This document shows, piece by piece, positions 34,963 through 42,108 of a stretch of DNA of 64,000 nt (positions are counted from its first letter, which is position 1; every line of letters begins with the position of its first letter). Origin of the DNA: Planctomycetota bacterium (lineage in GTDB: Bacteria; Planctomycetota; UBA1135; GCA-002686595). The notes below the pieces were generated by a model. The model was not told where the DNA came from. It ran no database searches and was given only the letters and a program-made list of their open reading frames with translations. The stretch spans positions 1-64,000 of the forward strand of contig JAKVCD010000009.1 of the NCBI GenBank assembly GCA_022446815.1. Reading direction: 5' to 3'. Position numbers and translations under genes: made by a program.

Positions 34963-35625
34963 ATGACGGAGAAGGGTTTCATTCCCCTCGCGTTCGAGCG
35001 CAAGGATCCGGAGAGCGTCGCTGAGGCAGCGCGCGCCTTCCGCGCTGTGATGGAGACCCGTCGCAGCGTGCGAGAGTTCTCTAGGGAGGAGCTCCCTGAG
35101 GGAGTGATCGAGGAGTGCCTGCGCGCGGCTGGGAGCGCGCCTTCGGGCGCGAACCTCCAGCCCTGGTCTTTCGTCGTCGTGCGTGACCCTGCATTGAAGC
35201 GTCGCATCCGCGAGGCGGCTGAGGCGGAGGAGCGCGAGAACTACGAGTGGCGTATGGGGGAGGAGTGGCTCAAGGACCTCGAGCCTCTAGGCACTGATGA
35301 TCACAAGCCCTTCCTAGAGGACGCGCCCGCGCTCATCGTCATCTTTCGACAGGCGTATGGCTTGGAGGATGAGGTCAAGCGAAAGCACTACTACGTCATG
35401 GAGTCTGTCGGTATCGCCGCGGGCTTTCTCCTCGCCGCGCTCCACCAGGCGGGCCTCGCGACCCTGACCCACACCCCGAGCCCAATGGGCTTCCTGGAGG
35501 AGATCCTCGAGCGCCCTCGGAACGAGCGGGCCTATCTGCTGATCCCGGTGGGTTATCCCGCGGAGGACTGTGAGGTCCCCGACATCACTCGCAAGTCACC
35601 CGAAGACTTCATCACCTGGAAGTAG
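34963..35625 (+). CDS. Iodotyrosine-deiodinase-like FMN nitroreductase
   Basis: 220 residues from the ATG at 34963 (TTG at 34942 would add seven). FMN-binding motifs are TRRSVREFS (residues 32-40), SAPSGANLQPW (58-68) and VGYPAED near the end. The lid matches vertebrate iodotyrosine deiodinase: Glu90 and Tyr94 (ERENYEWRMG) and Lys115 (TDDHKPFL) have exactly the spacing of human Glu157, Tyr161 and Lys182, which clamp the zwitterion of halotyrosine. SVGIAAGFLLAALHQAGL and PVGYP also follow the IYD pattern. Predicted reaction: reductive dehalogenation of mono/di-halotyrosine with FMNH2. No membrane anchor. Likely monocistronic. Confidence 0.83.
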   Translation: MTEKGFIPLAFERKDPESVAEAARAFRAVMETRRSVREFSREELPEGVIEECLRAAGSAPSGANLQPWSFVVVRDPALKRRIREAAEAEERENYEWRMGEEWLKDLEPLGTDDHKPFLEDAPALIVIFRQAYGLEDEVKRKHYYVMESVGIAAGFLLAALHQAGLATLTHTPSPMGFLEEILERPRNERAYLLIPVGYPAEDCEVPDITRKSPEDFITWK

Positions 35626-35663
35626 ATCCACACGGCGCTAGGAAGTTTTATATCCTTGTGCCC

Positions 35664-36068
35664 ATGAAGTGCATCACCGCTGCGCTCTGTGTCCTCTGTG
35701 TCGCTTGCTCTCTCCCTGTGAGCGAGGCCCGCTATGGGGAGCTCATCTCAACTCACCCAGTGCACAGCACTGTGAGGATGACTAGGACAGGGGCTGGCGG
35801 CGTGGATCGAGAGCTGATGATCGAAGAGGGGCGCCTCAGCGTCCGCTTTGAGCACTCTGGTGTCTCTCTTGACCTCAACGAGTATCCAGGCGAGGAGGTC
35901 ACGCGGTACTTCGACTCCCTTGAGGGGCCCCTAGAGTTCGAGCTCCCTGACGGAACCCGCTTTGTCTACTTCGGTGACGCCTTCGAGGTGGACGGCGCGA
36001 CCTACGAGCTGGAGCCGGGCTCGGGCATCTCGAGCTTCTCTCGCTCAGGCTCGCTCAGCAACCCCTGA
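35664..36068 (+). CDS. Small putative lipoprotein, unknown
   Basis: 134 residues from the ATG at 35664. N-terminus MKCITAALCVLCVACS fits a lipoprotein signal (VLCVAC). The mature part is beta-rich and acidic with no recognised domain (EELMIEEGRL-like strands, then YFDSLEGPLEFELPDG). The ORF could also start at a GTG two codons earlier. Placed 38 bp after the deiodinase-like gene on the same strand, so cotranscription is possible. Confidence 0.6.
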   Translation: MKCITAALCVLCVACSLPVSEARYGELISTHPVHSTVRMTRTGAGGVDRELMIEEGRLSVRFEHSGVSLDLNEYPGEEVTRYFDSLEGPLEFELPDGTRFVYFGDAFEVDGATYELEPGSGISSFSRSGSLSNP

Positions 36069-36132
36069 AGCGAGAGCGGGGAAGAGGTCGTCAAGCGTTC
36101 AAGTCGCGCAGAATGTCGATGTCTAAACTAGC

Positions 36133-36447
36133 TCACTTGAGCTTGACAGCGGTGCCGTAAGCGAGGAACTCGGCCGCGCCTTGGCTGATCGCCGTGGAGG
36201 CATAGCGCACGGCGACTACCGCGTCGGCTCCTTGGGCGCGCGCATCCTCGGTCATGCGGTCGAGAGCTTGCTCCCTGGTCTCGGCGAGGAGCTTGGAGTA
36301 CTCATGCATTTCGCCGCCGACGATGTTCTTCAGGCCAGCGAGGATATCTTTACCGACATGTCGGGCGCGGATGGCGCTGCCGCGACAGATGCCGACGGCA
36401 GCCTCAATTTCTTGTCCGGGGACTGTGTCGCAGGTGGTGACGATCAT
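36133..36447 (-). CDS. YbjQ/UPF0145 family protein
   Basis: 104 residues matching PF01906: MIVTTCDTVPGQEIEAAVG at the start, IVGGEMHEYSKLLAETREQAL in the middle, GADAVVAVRYASTAI and a closing YGTAVKLK. Forms small oligomers in the cytoplasm; no biochemical role is known. Its ATG overlaps the stop of the putative anti-sigma gene by 4 bases, so it is the last gene of a sigma / anti-sigma / ybjQ unit. Confidence 0.88.
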   Translation of the reverse strand: MIVTTCDTVPGQEIEAAVGICRGSAIRARHVGKDILAGLKNIVGGEMHEYSKLLAETREQALDRMTEDARAQGADAVVAVRYASTAISQGAAEFLAYGTAVKLK

Positions 36448-36896
36448 CGTTGGACCTTCGTGTAGGGGTCATAGGGGAGCTCGCGCAGGCGCTTACGCAA
36501 GACAGCGAGGAAGAGGAGCAAGAAGCCGCCGACGGCGGAGAGCGTGAGGACCTTGAGAGGGATAGGCATCTCAGGGTCCCGGATCATCTCGTAGAAGAGC
36601 CAGGCGTAGGAGCCGACGATCCCGAGGGTCAGCGTGAGCCAGCCGAGGCTCAAGGCGGCGCGTTGGGTCGGCTCGGCCTCGAGCTTGGCGTGGGCGATGT
36701 CTTGAGGCTCAATCGCAGCTGTGCGCGCCGTGACGTCTAGGCGCTGATAGTGAGCGACTCGCAGGGCGAAGGCGTCGTCGGAGGTCATGCGGTGTGCGGC
36801 CTCGCGGCGTGCCTCCTCATTGAGCTCGCCGTCTGCGTAGGCCATGGCGAGGAGCTCGTCCTCGGTGGGCTCAGGGAGAGGGTTCTGGTCAGTCAC
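36444..36896 (-). CDS. Putative anti-sigma factor, single membrane-domain protein
   Basis: About 150 residues from a GTG at 36896 (a second GTG at 36932 would overlap the sigma gene by 20 bases). The N-terminal cytoplasmic part AMAYADGELNEEARREAAHRM resembles the anti-sigma-domain consensus (DGEL...). The zinc HxxxCxxC motif is absent. Two hydrophobic segments follow (LGWLTLTLGIVGSYAWLFY and VLTLSAVGGFLLLFLAVL). Position immediately after an ECF sigma gene is the main reason for the call. The short C-terminus leaves almost no periplasmic sensor, so any signal probably acts on the cytoplasmic or membrane part. Confidence 0.65.
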   Translation of the reverse strand: MTDQNPLPEPTEDELLAMAYADGELNEEARREAAHRMTSDDAFALRVAHYQRLDVTARTAAIEPQDIAHAKLEAEPTQRAALSLGWLTLTLGIVGSYAWLFYEMIRDPEMPIPLKVLTLSAVGGFLLLFLAVLRKRLRELPYDPYTKVQR

Positions 36897-36912
36897 GGCT
36901 AGTGGCTCTGGG

Positions 36913-37482
36913 TTAGGGCTCGAGGAGGTCACCGAGTCGCTCGGCGAGGCGGCTTCGGGCGTGGTATAGGCGGCTCATCACGGTTCCCTCGGGGATACCT
37001 AAGTGCTCAGAGATCTCGTCATAGGAGAGCTCTTCGAAGTGCCTCAGGCAGAGGATCTCGCGATGCTTGAGCGGGAGGGTGTCGATCGCCGCGCGTACGC
37101 GCGCTGCGGTGTCTGAGGAGGCCGCGAGCTCATCGGGCTTCGGGTCGGAGGACTCAATCTCCCAGTCTGCGCCGTCATCATCTGCAGTCACGCTGAGTGA
37201 GCGCGCTTTCACTCGACCCTTCTTGCGCAAGAAGCTGATACAGGCGTTGCGGAGGATGCGGTGAAACCAGGGGAGGAAGGGCTCACCGCTCCGATAAGAG
37301 GAGCGCGCGGCGTAGATCTTTGTGAGGGCCTCCTGGACGAGGTCGGTGGCGTCGTCCCTGGAGCCTACGAGCGAGAGGGCTACGCTGTGCCCGCGTGGGG
37401 TCACAGCGGCTACGAGCTCGTCGAAGGCGCTGGCGTCTCCGTCCTTCACTTGGTTCATGAGGCGTGTCGTCAAGTTAGGCAT
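36913..37482 (-). CDS. ECF-type RNA polymerase sigma factor
   Basis: 189 residues from the ATG at 37482 (MPNLTTRLMNQVKDGD). The in-frame extension to 37821 runs antisense over lpxB and is rejected. Region 2 shows DDATDLVQEALTKIYAARSSY and FLPWFHRILRNACISFLRK. Region 4 shows LPLKHREILCLRHFEELSYDEISEHLGIPEGTVMSRLYHARSRL. Between them lies an acidic linker of about 35 residues (DDDGADWEIESSDPKPDEL). Followed by its putative anti-sigma partner. No autoregulatory promoter could be recognised by eye. Confidence 0.88.
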   Translation of the reverse strand: MPNLTTRLMNQVKDGDASAFDELVAAVTPRGHSVALSLVGSRDDATDLVQEALTKIYAARSSYRSGEPFLPWFHRILRNACISFLRKKGRVKARSLSVTADDDGADWEIESSDPKPDELAASSDTAARVRAAIDTLPLKHREILCLRHFEELSYDEISEHLGIPEGTVMSRLYHARSRLAERLGDLLEP

Positions 37483-37544
37483 CTCCGCCCCGTACGCCTC
37501 GCCCTGCGGCGCCTTCAAGAAATCCGGCCTTTTCTTACGAGGGC

Positions 37545-38867
37545 TCAGGACGGCACTCCCTGGCTGCCCTGGGCGTGTCGCAGGATCGCGCGAGCAGCCC
37601 TCGTGGTGGCTCCAGGAGGGCCGAGGCGCTGTGCGGCCTCGTCCTGACCAGCAAGACACTCGGCGCGCCAAGCCTCGTCTTGATGAGCGCGCTGCAGGGC
37701 TGACTCGACCGCCGCTGCGGGTCCGCTCCCGGAGAAGCCGAACTCGGGCAGCACCTCGCGGCCGGCGAGGAGGTTGGTGGAGGAGAAGTGGGGCGCATTC
37801 AGCAGGCGGGGCCGGATCCACGCGAGCCCGGACTCGAGCTTGTAGACGACGACCGTGGGGAGGCGGTGGTGGAGGAGGTCGAGGAGGACGGTCCCTGAGA
37901 CGCTGAAGGCGGTCCGCGCGTTGGCGAGGTGAGCGTGGAGGTCACCGGTCCTCACCTTGACCGCTTCGGCGACGGAGGAGTTCAGGACGTGGTTTCGCAC
38001 GCGACCGCCGTGCCTAGAGCTGTCTTGCAAGACCGCGACGCTCGCGCCCTCTTGGACGAGGGGCGCGACGCGCTCGAGCATCCAGGGCAGGTTGTGGTCG
38101 ATCACGCTCGCTCGACTTCCCGGCAGGAGGACGATGTCACGCGCCTCAGGTCCGGGCCTCGTAGCGGGGACCTCCGCGAGTGCGTCCAAGAGCGGGTGTC
38201 CCACGTGCTCGGTGCGCACGCCGGTCTCAGCGAACCAGGCGGGCTCGAAGGGCAAGATCGTGAGAGCCGTGTGGACGGCCTTTGCGTAGCCCTTCACGCG
38301 CCATGGTGCCCAGCCCCAGTATTGAGGCGCGACGAAGTGCACCGTGTCGGTGCCGTACTTCTTGGCGATGCGCGCGAGGGGGACGTGCAGCGCCGGCGAG
38401 TCCACAGGTGCGAACACGTCTGGGCTCCTTTTCTGGAAGGTCTCTGCGGCGGTGTTCAAGAGACCCGAGAAGTAAGAGAGCTTTCCGAGCGCCGCCCCGA
38501 TGCCCATGGCGGCGTGGTCTACTGGGCGGGCGAGGAGCTCGACGCCCGCTGCCTCCATGCGATCGCCGCCGAAGCCGAAGAGCTCAGGGGCAGGGAGGCC
38601 GAGGGCAGCGCACTCTACCGAGAGAGCGTGGGCGAGGTTCGCGGCGTGGATCTCACCGGAGTCCTCTGCGGCAGAGAGGAAGAGGCGCAGCGGTCGCTCT
38701 GGGAGGGCGGCGGCGTCAGGGGCCTTGTCGCTGAAGGTCGGCTCGCGGTCCAAGAGCTCGGCCAGCTCGCGGCAGCGTGCGGGCTGCGCGATGACTTGCT
38801 GGAGGAGGCGCGGGGGCAGGAGCGCGAGGTCTCCGAGGGCGCGCATGAGCTCCGGGGCGATGGCCAT
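37545..38867 (-). CDS. lpxB: Lipid-A-disaccharide synthase-like glycosyltransferase
   Basis: About 440 residues; starts at 38867 or 38879, neither with a clear SD. LpxB-type motifs: FLSAAEDSGEIHAANLA near 65 (compare VAGEASGD in E. coli), FAPVDSPALHVPLARIAKK, HFVAPQYWGWAPWR, LTILPFEPAWF, GHPLLDAL, LLPGSRASVIDHN, and SGTVLLDLLHHRLPTVVVYK. LpxB joins UDP-diacylglucosamine and lipid X to the tetraacyldisaccharide of lipid A at the inner membrane. An N-terminal extension of about 60 residues precedes the domain. Divergent from the TPR membrane protein; upstream of the sigma gene by 62 bp on the same strand. Confidence 0.87.
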   Translation of the reverse strand: MAIAPELMRALGDLALLPPRLLQQVIAQPARCRELAELLDREPTFSDKAPDAAALPERPLRLFLSAAEDSGEIHAANLAHALSVECAALGLPAPELFGFGGDRMEAAGVELLARPVDHAAMGIGAALGKLSYFSGLLNTAAETFQKRSPDVFAPVDSPALHVPLARIAKKYGTDTVHFVAPQYWGWAPWRVKGYAKAVHTALTILPFEPAWFAETGVRTEHVGHPLLDALAEVPATRPGPEARDIVLLPGSRASVIDHNLPWMLERVAPLVQEGASVAVLQDSSRHGGRVRNHVLNSSVAEAVKVRTGDLHAHLANARTAFSVSGTVLLDLLHHRLPTVVVYKLESGLAWIRPRLLNAPHFSSTNLLAGREVLPEFGFSGSGPAAAVESALQRAHQDEAWRAECLAGQDEAAQRLGPPGATTRAARAILRHAQGSQGVPS

Positions 38868-38903
38868 GGTGAGGAGCATAGGGAAAGAGGTACGCTCAGG
38901 CCC

Positions 38904-39599
38904 GTGCTGCGCCTTATAGGATTCTTCGCCGTGGTCTTTGTGGCCCTCATCGTGCTCCGGCAGCTCCCCTTTGTAGGGGGAGTCTTCCAGATCCCTTTCC
39001 TAGGGTTCTACCTCGCCGCGGTCGTGGTGAGCCTCGCCTCTGCCCGCCTGGGTGCTCGCTTGGTCGAGCGGCGGAAGTTTCGCAAGTCAGTCGGGGCCCT
39101 CGGGGAGGTCGATACCCCGCACAACCGCGGCAAGCTCGGAGCGCTCTTGGCAGGGGACGGGAGGCACAAGGAGGCGCTCGGTCACCTAGAGGAGGCCATG
39201 GCCAACGAGCCGGAGGTCGCGGAGTGGGCTTATCGTGTCGGGCGCTCGCGCCTCGCACTAGGTGATCATGCGGGGGCGGCCTCGGCCCTCACAAGGTCTG
39301 TCGAGCTCGATGAGGAGCACGGCTATGGGGAAGGTCTGCGCCGGCTCGCAGAGGCGCTCACCAAGGGCGGCTCCTGGGAGGAGGCCCTCGCTCGCCTCGA
39401 CCGACACGACGTCATCTACGGGGAGACGCCGGAGTCTGCCTACCTGCGCGGGCGAGCCCATCAGGTCGGCGGAGACAAGGCAGCAGCGAAGGCGGCCTTC
39501 TTGAGGGCGCCGACCCTCGTCGCTGGCGTCGTCAAGTATCAGCGTGAGGGCGCGCGCGTGTGGGCGCTGCGGGCGCGCTGGGCCGCGTGGTTCACCTGA
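38904..39599 (+). CDS. Membrane-anchored TPR protein
   Basis: 231 residues from the GTG at 38904, where two hydrophobic segments begin (LIGFFAVVFVALIVLRQL and IPFLGFYLAAVVVSLASA). TPR-like helices follow, such as KEALGHLEEAMANEPEVAEWAYRVGRSRLALGDHAGAA (residues about 85-125). A very long in-frame extension to 37929 is only the antisense of lpxB. Organisation is that of a scaffold with a cytoplasmic TPR domain. Starts 36 bp from the divergent lpxB start, so it may share the regulatory region and assist LPS assembly (inference). Confidence 0.7.
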   Translation: MLRLIGFFAVVFVALIVLRQLPFVGGVFQIPFLGFYLAAVVVSLASARLGARLVERRKFRKSVGALGEVDTPHNRGKLGALLAGDGRHKEALGHLEEAMANEPEVAEWAYRVGRSRLALGDHAGAASALTRSVELDEEHGYGEGLRRLAEALTKGGSWEEALARLDRHDVIYGETPESAYLRGRAHQVGGDKAAAKAAFLRAPTLVAGVVKYQREGARVWALRARWAAWFT

Positions 39600-39609
39600 G
39601 CCTGAGCGC

Positions 39610-40371
39610 TCAGGGGACGCGACGGTGGAAGAGGTAGAGCGCAGCGCCTAAGAGGGCGACGTTCGCGACTCCCAGAGGGACGCAGATCGAGGCGTCGAGC
39701 GAGCCGGTGCGCAGGATGGACTGGAAGTCGTCTAGGTCGGCGAGGCGGAACCAGGAGTAGTGAGTCCACTCCATCACGAGGTAGATGGAGAACTGGAAGA
39801 TCGTCACGAAGAGCAGCCCGAGGGCCACAGGCATCGGTCGGCTCGTCACGGTCGAGAGGCAGAAGGCGAGAGAGTAGAGCACCATCAAGAAGATGGACTC
39901 GTGCACAGAGCAGAGCATGAGCCCAGAGAGGCTCATCTCCTCTCCGACTTGCTCGAGGAGCCAAGGGATCGTGGCGGTTGTCAGGAAGATCGGCACGATC
40001 ATCGCGAGGGCGCCAGCGACATAGCGCTCAAGGAGCATCCGAGTGCGCGAGATCGGCCGGGACAGCCACAGCTCTAGGGTGCCGCGGTTCGCCTCACCGG
40101 CGACCGCGCCGACAGCGAAGAAGACCGCAGCGCAGGTCCCGAGGACGTTGCAGGCCTTGTAGAAGTGCTGAAGGTTCACATAGGCAGCGACGCCTGTGTC
40201 GGAGATCGACTCCACCATCTTGCGCACGCTCTCGAAGGGGAGGATGTCGCCGTAGGTGTCGATGTTCTCTTCGAAGTCTGGCCAGTAGATGATCGCGGCT
40301 GCGAGCATCGCCTCCAAGAGCAGCGCGTAGAGCAGAGACGGGACGAGGTATGAGCGGAGGGTGCGTTCCAT
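39610..40371 (-). CDS. ABC-2 type transporter permease
   Basis: 253 residues with about six hydrophobic segments (SLLYALLLEAMLAAAIIYWP, FYKACNVLGTCAAVFFAVGAVAGE, ALAMIVPIFLTTATIPWL, LMVLYSLAFCLSTV, VALGLLFVTIFQFSIYL, ANVALLGAALYLF). The GTLELWLSRPISRTRMLLERYVAG segment is typical of ABC-2 permeases. The ATG overlaps the ATPase stop (TAATG). Converges with the TPR protein gene 10 bp away. Substrate unknown. Confidence 0.82.
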   Translation of the reverse strand: MERTLRSYLVPSLLYALLLEAMLAAAIIYWPDFEENIDTYGDILPFESVRKMVESISDTGVAAYVNLQHFYKACNVLGTCAAVFFAVGAVAGEANRGTLELWLSRPISRTRMLLERYVAGALAMIVPIFLTTATIPWLLEQVGEEMSLSGLMLCSVHESIFLMVLYSLAFCLSTVTSRPMPVALGLLFVTIFQFSIYLVMEWTHYSWFRLADLDDFQSILRTGSLDASICVPLGVANVALLGAALYLFHRRVP

Positions 40372-41291
40372 TAGCAGGCGTCCCCTCCGTAGAGCTCGCG
40401 GTACAGGTCGGCGAGGGGCAGCTTGCCGTACACGACCGACGTCGGGGCGGGGAGGTCTGAGGCAGCGAGGAGGCGAGCGAGCGCAGCTTGGGGGTCCTCG
40501 TCTCCAAGGCGTACGAGGAGGCGCGCACCGCGCTCCTCTGCGGCGAGTCCTAGCTCGCTGATGGCGGTGTACGCCGACTCTGCTGTGGGGAGGTCGGGAT
40601 ACTCCAGGGAGGCGAGCCCGCGGGCGCGCTCAGCGATGCTCTCGGGGCTCTCTTCAGAGAGCTTCTCGCCACCGCTGATGAACACCAACCTGTCACAAAC
40701 ACGATCGATCTCTCCGAAGTGGTGGCTAGAGAGCAGGATGGCGTTGCCGCTGTCCGCGTCGGCTCGCAGCCTGTCAAGGATCCCCGCCCGCATGGCGGGG
40801 TCTAGACCCTCGGTCATCTCGTCGAGGAGCCGGACTTTGACCTTTGGAGCCACAGCTGCGGCGAAGAGGAGCTGGCGCTTCATCCCGTGGCTATAGGTCC
40901 TAACGCGCTTGTTGAGGGGTAGCCCGAGCTCTTGTGAGAGCCCACTCGCGCGCGTGAGCGTCTCCGCGTCTCGACCGCGCAGAAGCCACGCGAGCTGGCC
41001 AGCGCCCGTAAGCTCACCATAGGCGTTCACCTCGCCTGGAGAGTAGGTGACTCGTCGTCGCACGTTGACGCCGTCTCCGGCGAGGGTCACGCCGTCAATC
41101 TGCACCTCTCCAGCGTCCTTACGTACGACGCCTGCGAGGCAGCGCAGGAGGGTGCTCTTGCCTGACCCGTTCGGCCCGATGAGGCCTACGATCTCCCCAC
41201 TTGCGACTTCGAGGTCAACGGGGGCGAGGGCTTGCTTGGCGCCGAAGCGCCTTGAGAGCCCGCGGACGAGGATGGCGGGGGATTGGCTCAC
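40371..41291 (-). CDS. ABC transporter ATP-binding protein
   Basis: 306 residues from the GTG at 41291. Walker A GPNGSGKST near residue 39. The ABC signature is modified to YSHGMKRQ instead of SGGQ. Walker B is VRLLDEMTEGLDPAM and the switch His sits in LLSSHHFGEIDR. Pairs with the permease downstream as a simple exporter. A C-terminal extension of about 90 residues resembles those of NatA/CcmA-type exporters. Divergent from the kinase-like gene, 46 bp apart. Confidence 0.88.
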   Translation of the reverse strand: MSQSPAILVRGLSRRFGAKQALAPVDLEVASGEIVGLIGPNGSGKSTLLRCLAGVVRKDAGEVQIDGVTLAGDGVNVRRRVTYSPGEVNAYGELTGAGQLAWLLRGRDAETLTRASGLSQELGLPLNKRVRTYSHGMKRQLLFAAAVAPKVKVRLLDEMTEGLDPAMRAGILDRLRADADSGNAILLSSHHFGEIDRVCDRLVFISGGEKLSEESPESIAERARGLASLEYPDLPTAESAYTAISELGLAAEERGARLLVRLGDEDPQAALARLLAASDLPAPTSVVYGKLPLADLYRELYGGDAC

Positions 41292-41337
41292 GATGTTCCC
41301 TAGACGGGAGGAGATGAGGCCGGACAATAGGCGGCAA

Positions 41338-42108
41338 ATGAAGACCTGGCAAGTGCATCGGGTCCTCAAAGAGGACACCTTTGGGTGCGTAGAGCTGCTC
41401 ACTCGCGAAGACGGAGCGCGCCTCACGCGGCGTATCGCGTCTGGAGGGCGCCTGCCGCTCTCTGGAGTGATCGCGCGATTCCTCGCGCGGAGAGAGCAGC
41501 GCGCGCTCCAGAGCCTTCATGGTCTGGGTGGCGTACCGAGGAGCGTTCAGGATGAGGAGGCGATGCGGGCGCCCCAGGCCTCAGGTCGGGCGCCGAGGCG
41601 AGGTGACGTCTTCCTGCGGGAGTGGGTCGAGGGGGTCTCGCTGCCCCTCGCGACCGAGCTGCCCATGGATTTCTTCGAGCTCTTGGACGACCTCGTTGGA
41701 GAGCTCCATGAGCGCGGCGTCTGTCACAACGACTTGCACAAGGAGCCCAACATCTTGGTTCAGCCGGATGGCCGACCAGCGATCGTCGACTTTCAGCTCG
41801 CGAGCTTGCACGCGGGCGCAGGTTCAATCTTCCGGAGCCGCGTCTCTGAGGATGAGCGTCACGTCCACAAGCATCGAACGAGATACACAGCCTCTGGTAG
41901 AGGACCTGCGTTGGCTGGAGAGGGTGGGAGAGGTCGAGGAAAGCGCCGCAGACCGCTCTCATTTCTCTGGCGGCGCTTCGGGAAGCCTGTGTACATCCTC
42001 ATCACAAGGGGGTTGCTCCGGACCCGTGATGGGGCGGAGGCCTTCAGGCCCAGCTCGGGCCCTTGGCCTGAGTGGAGAGAGGCTGTTGGTAAGGAGCGCT
42101 CCTCTTGA
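41338..42108 (+). CDS. RIO/WaaP-like lipopolysaccharide kinase-type protein
   Basis: 256 residues from the ATG at 41338. Kinase-like features: FLREWVEGVSLPLATELP hinge region, catalytic loop HNDLHKEPNILV (HxDLHxxN of RIO/Kdo kinases), then VDFQLASL as the DFG-equivalent. The C-terminus is Arg-rich (GEGGRGRGKRRRPLSFLWRRF), suited to membrane phospholipid binding. Together with lpxB nearby this suggests phosphorylation of an LPS core sugar (inference). The N-terminal ATP-binding lobe is short and degenerate (TFGCVELLTRED). The stop overlaps the next gene's TTG start. Confidence 0.7.
   Translation: MKTWQVHRVLKEDTFGCVELLTREDGARLTRRIASGGRLPLSGVIARFLARREQRALQSLHGLGGVPRSVQDEEAMRAPQASGRAPRRGDVFLREWVEGVSLPLATELPMDFFELLDDLVGELHERGVCHNDLHKEPNILVQPDGRPAIVDFQLASLHAGAGSIFRSRVSEDERHVHKHRTRYTASGRGPALAGEGGRGRGKRRRPLSFLWRRFGKPVYILITRGLLRTRDGAEAFRPSSGPWPEWREAVGKERSS

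Noticed and set aside
37929..38903. Long upstream extension of the TPR membrane protein frame
   Set aside because: It is the antisense of lpxB, with an Arg/Gly-rich composition. The GTG at 38904 begins the hydrophobic N-terminus.
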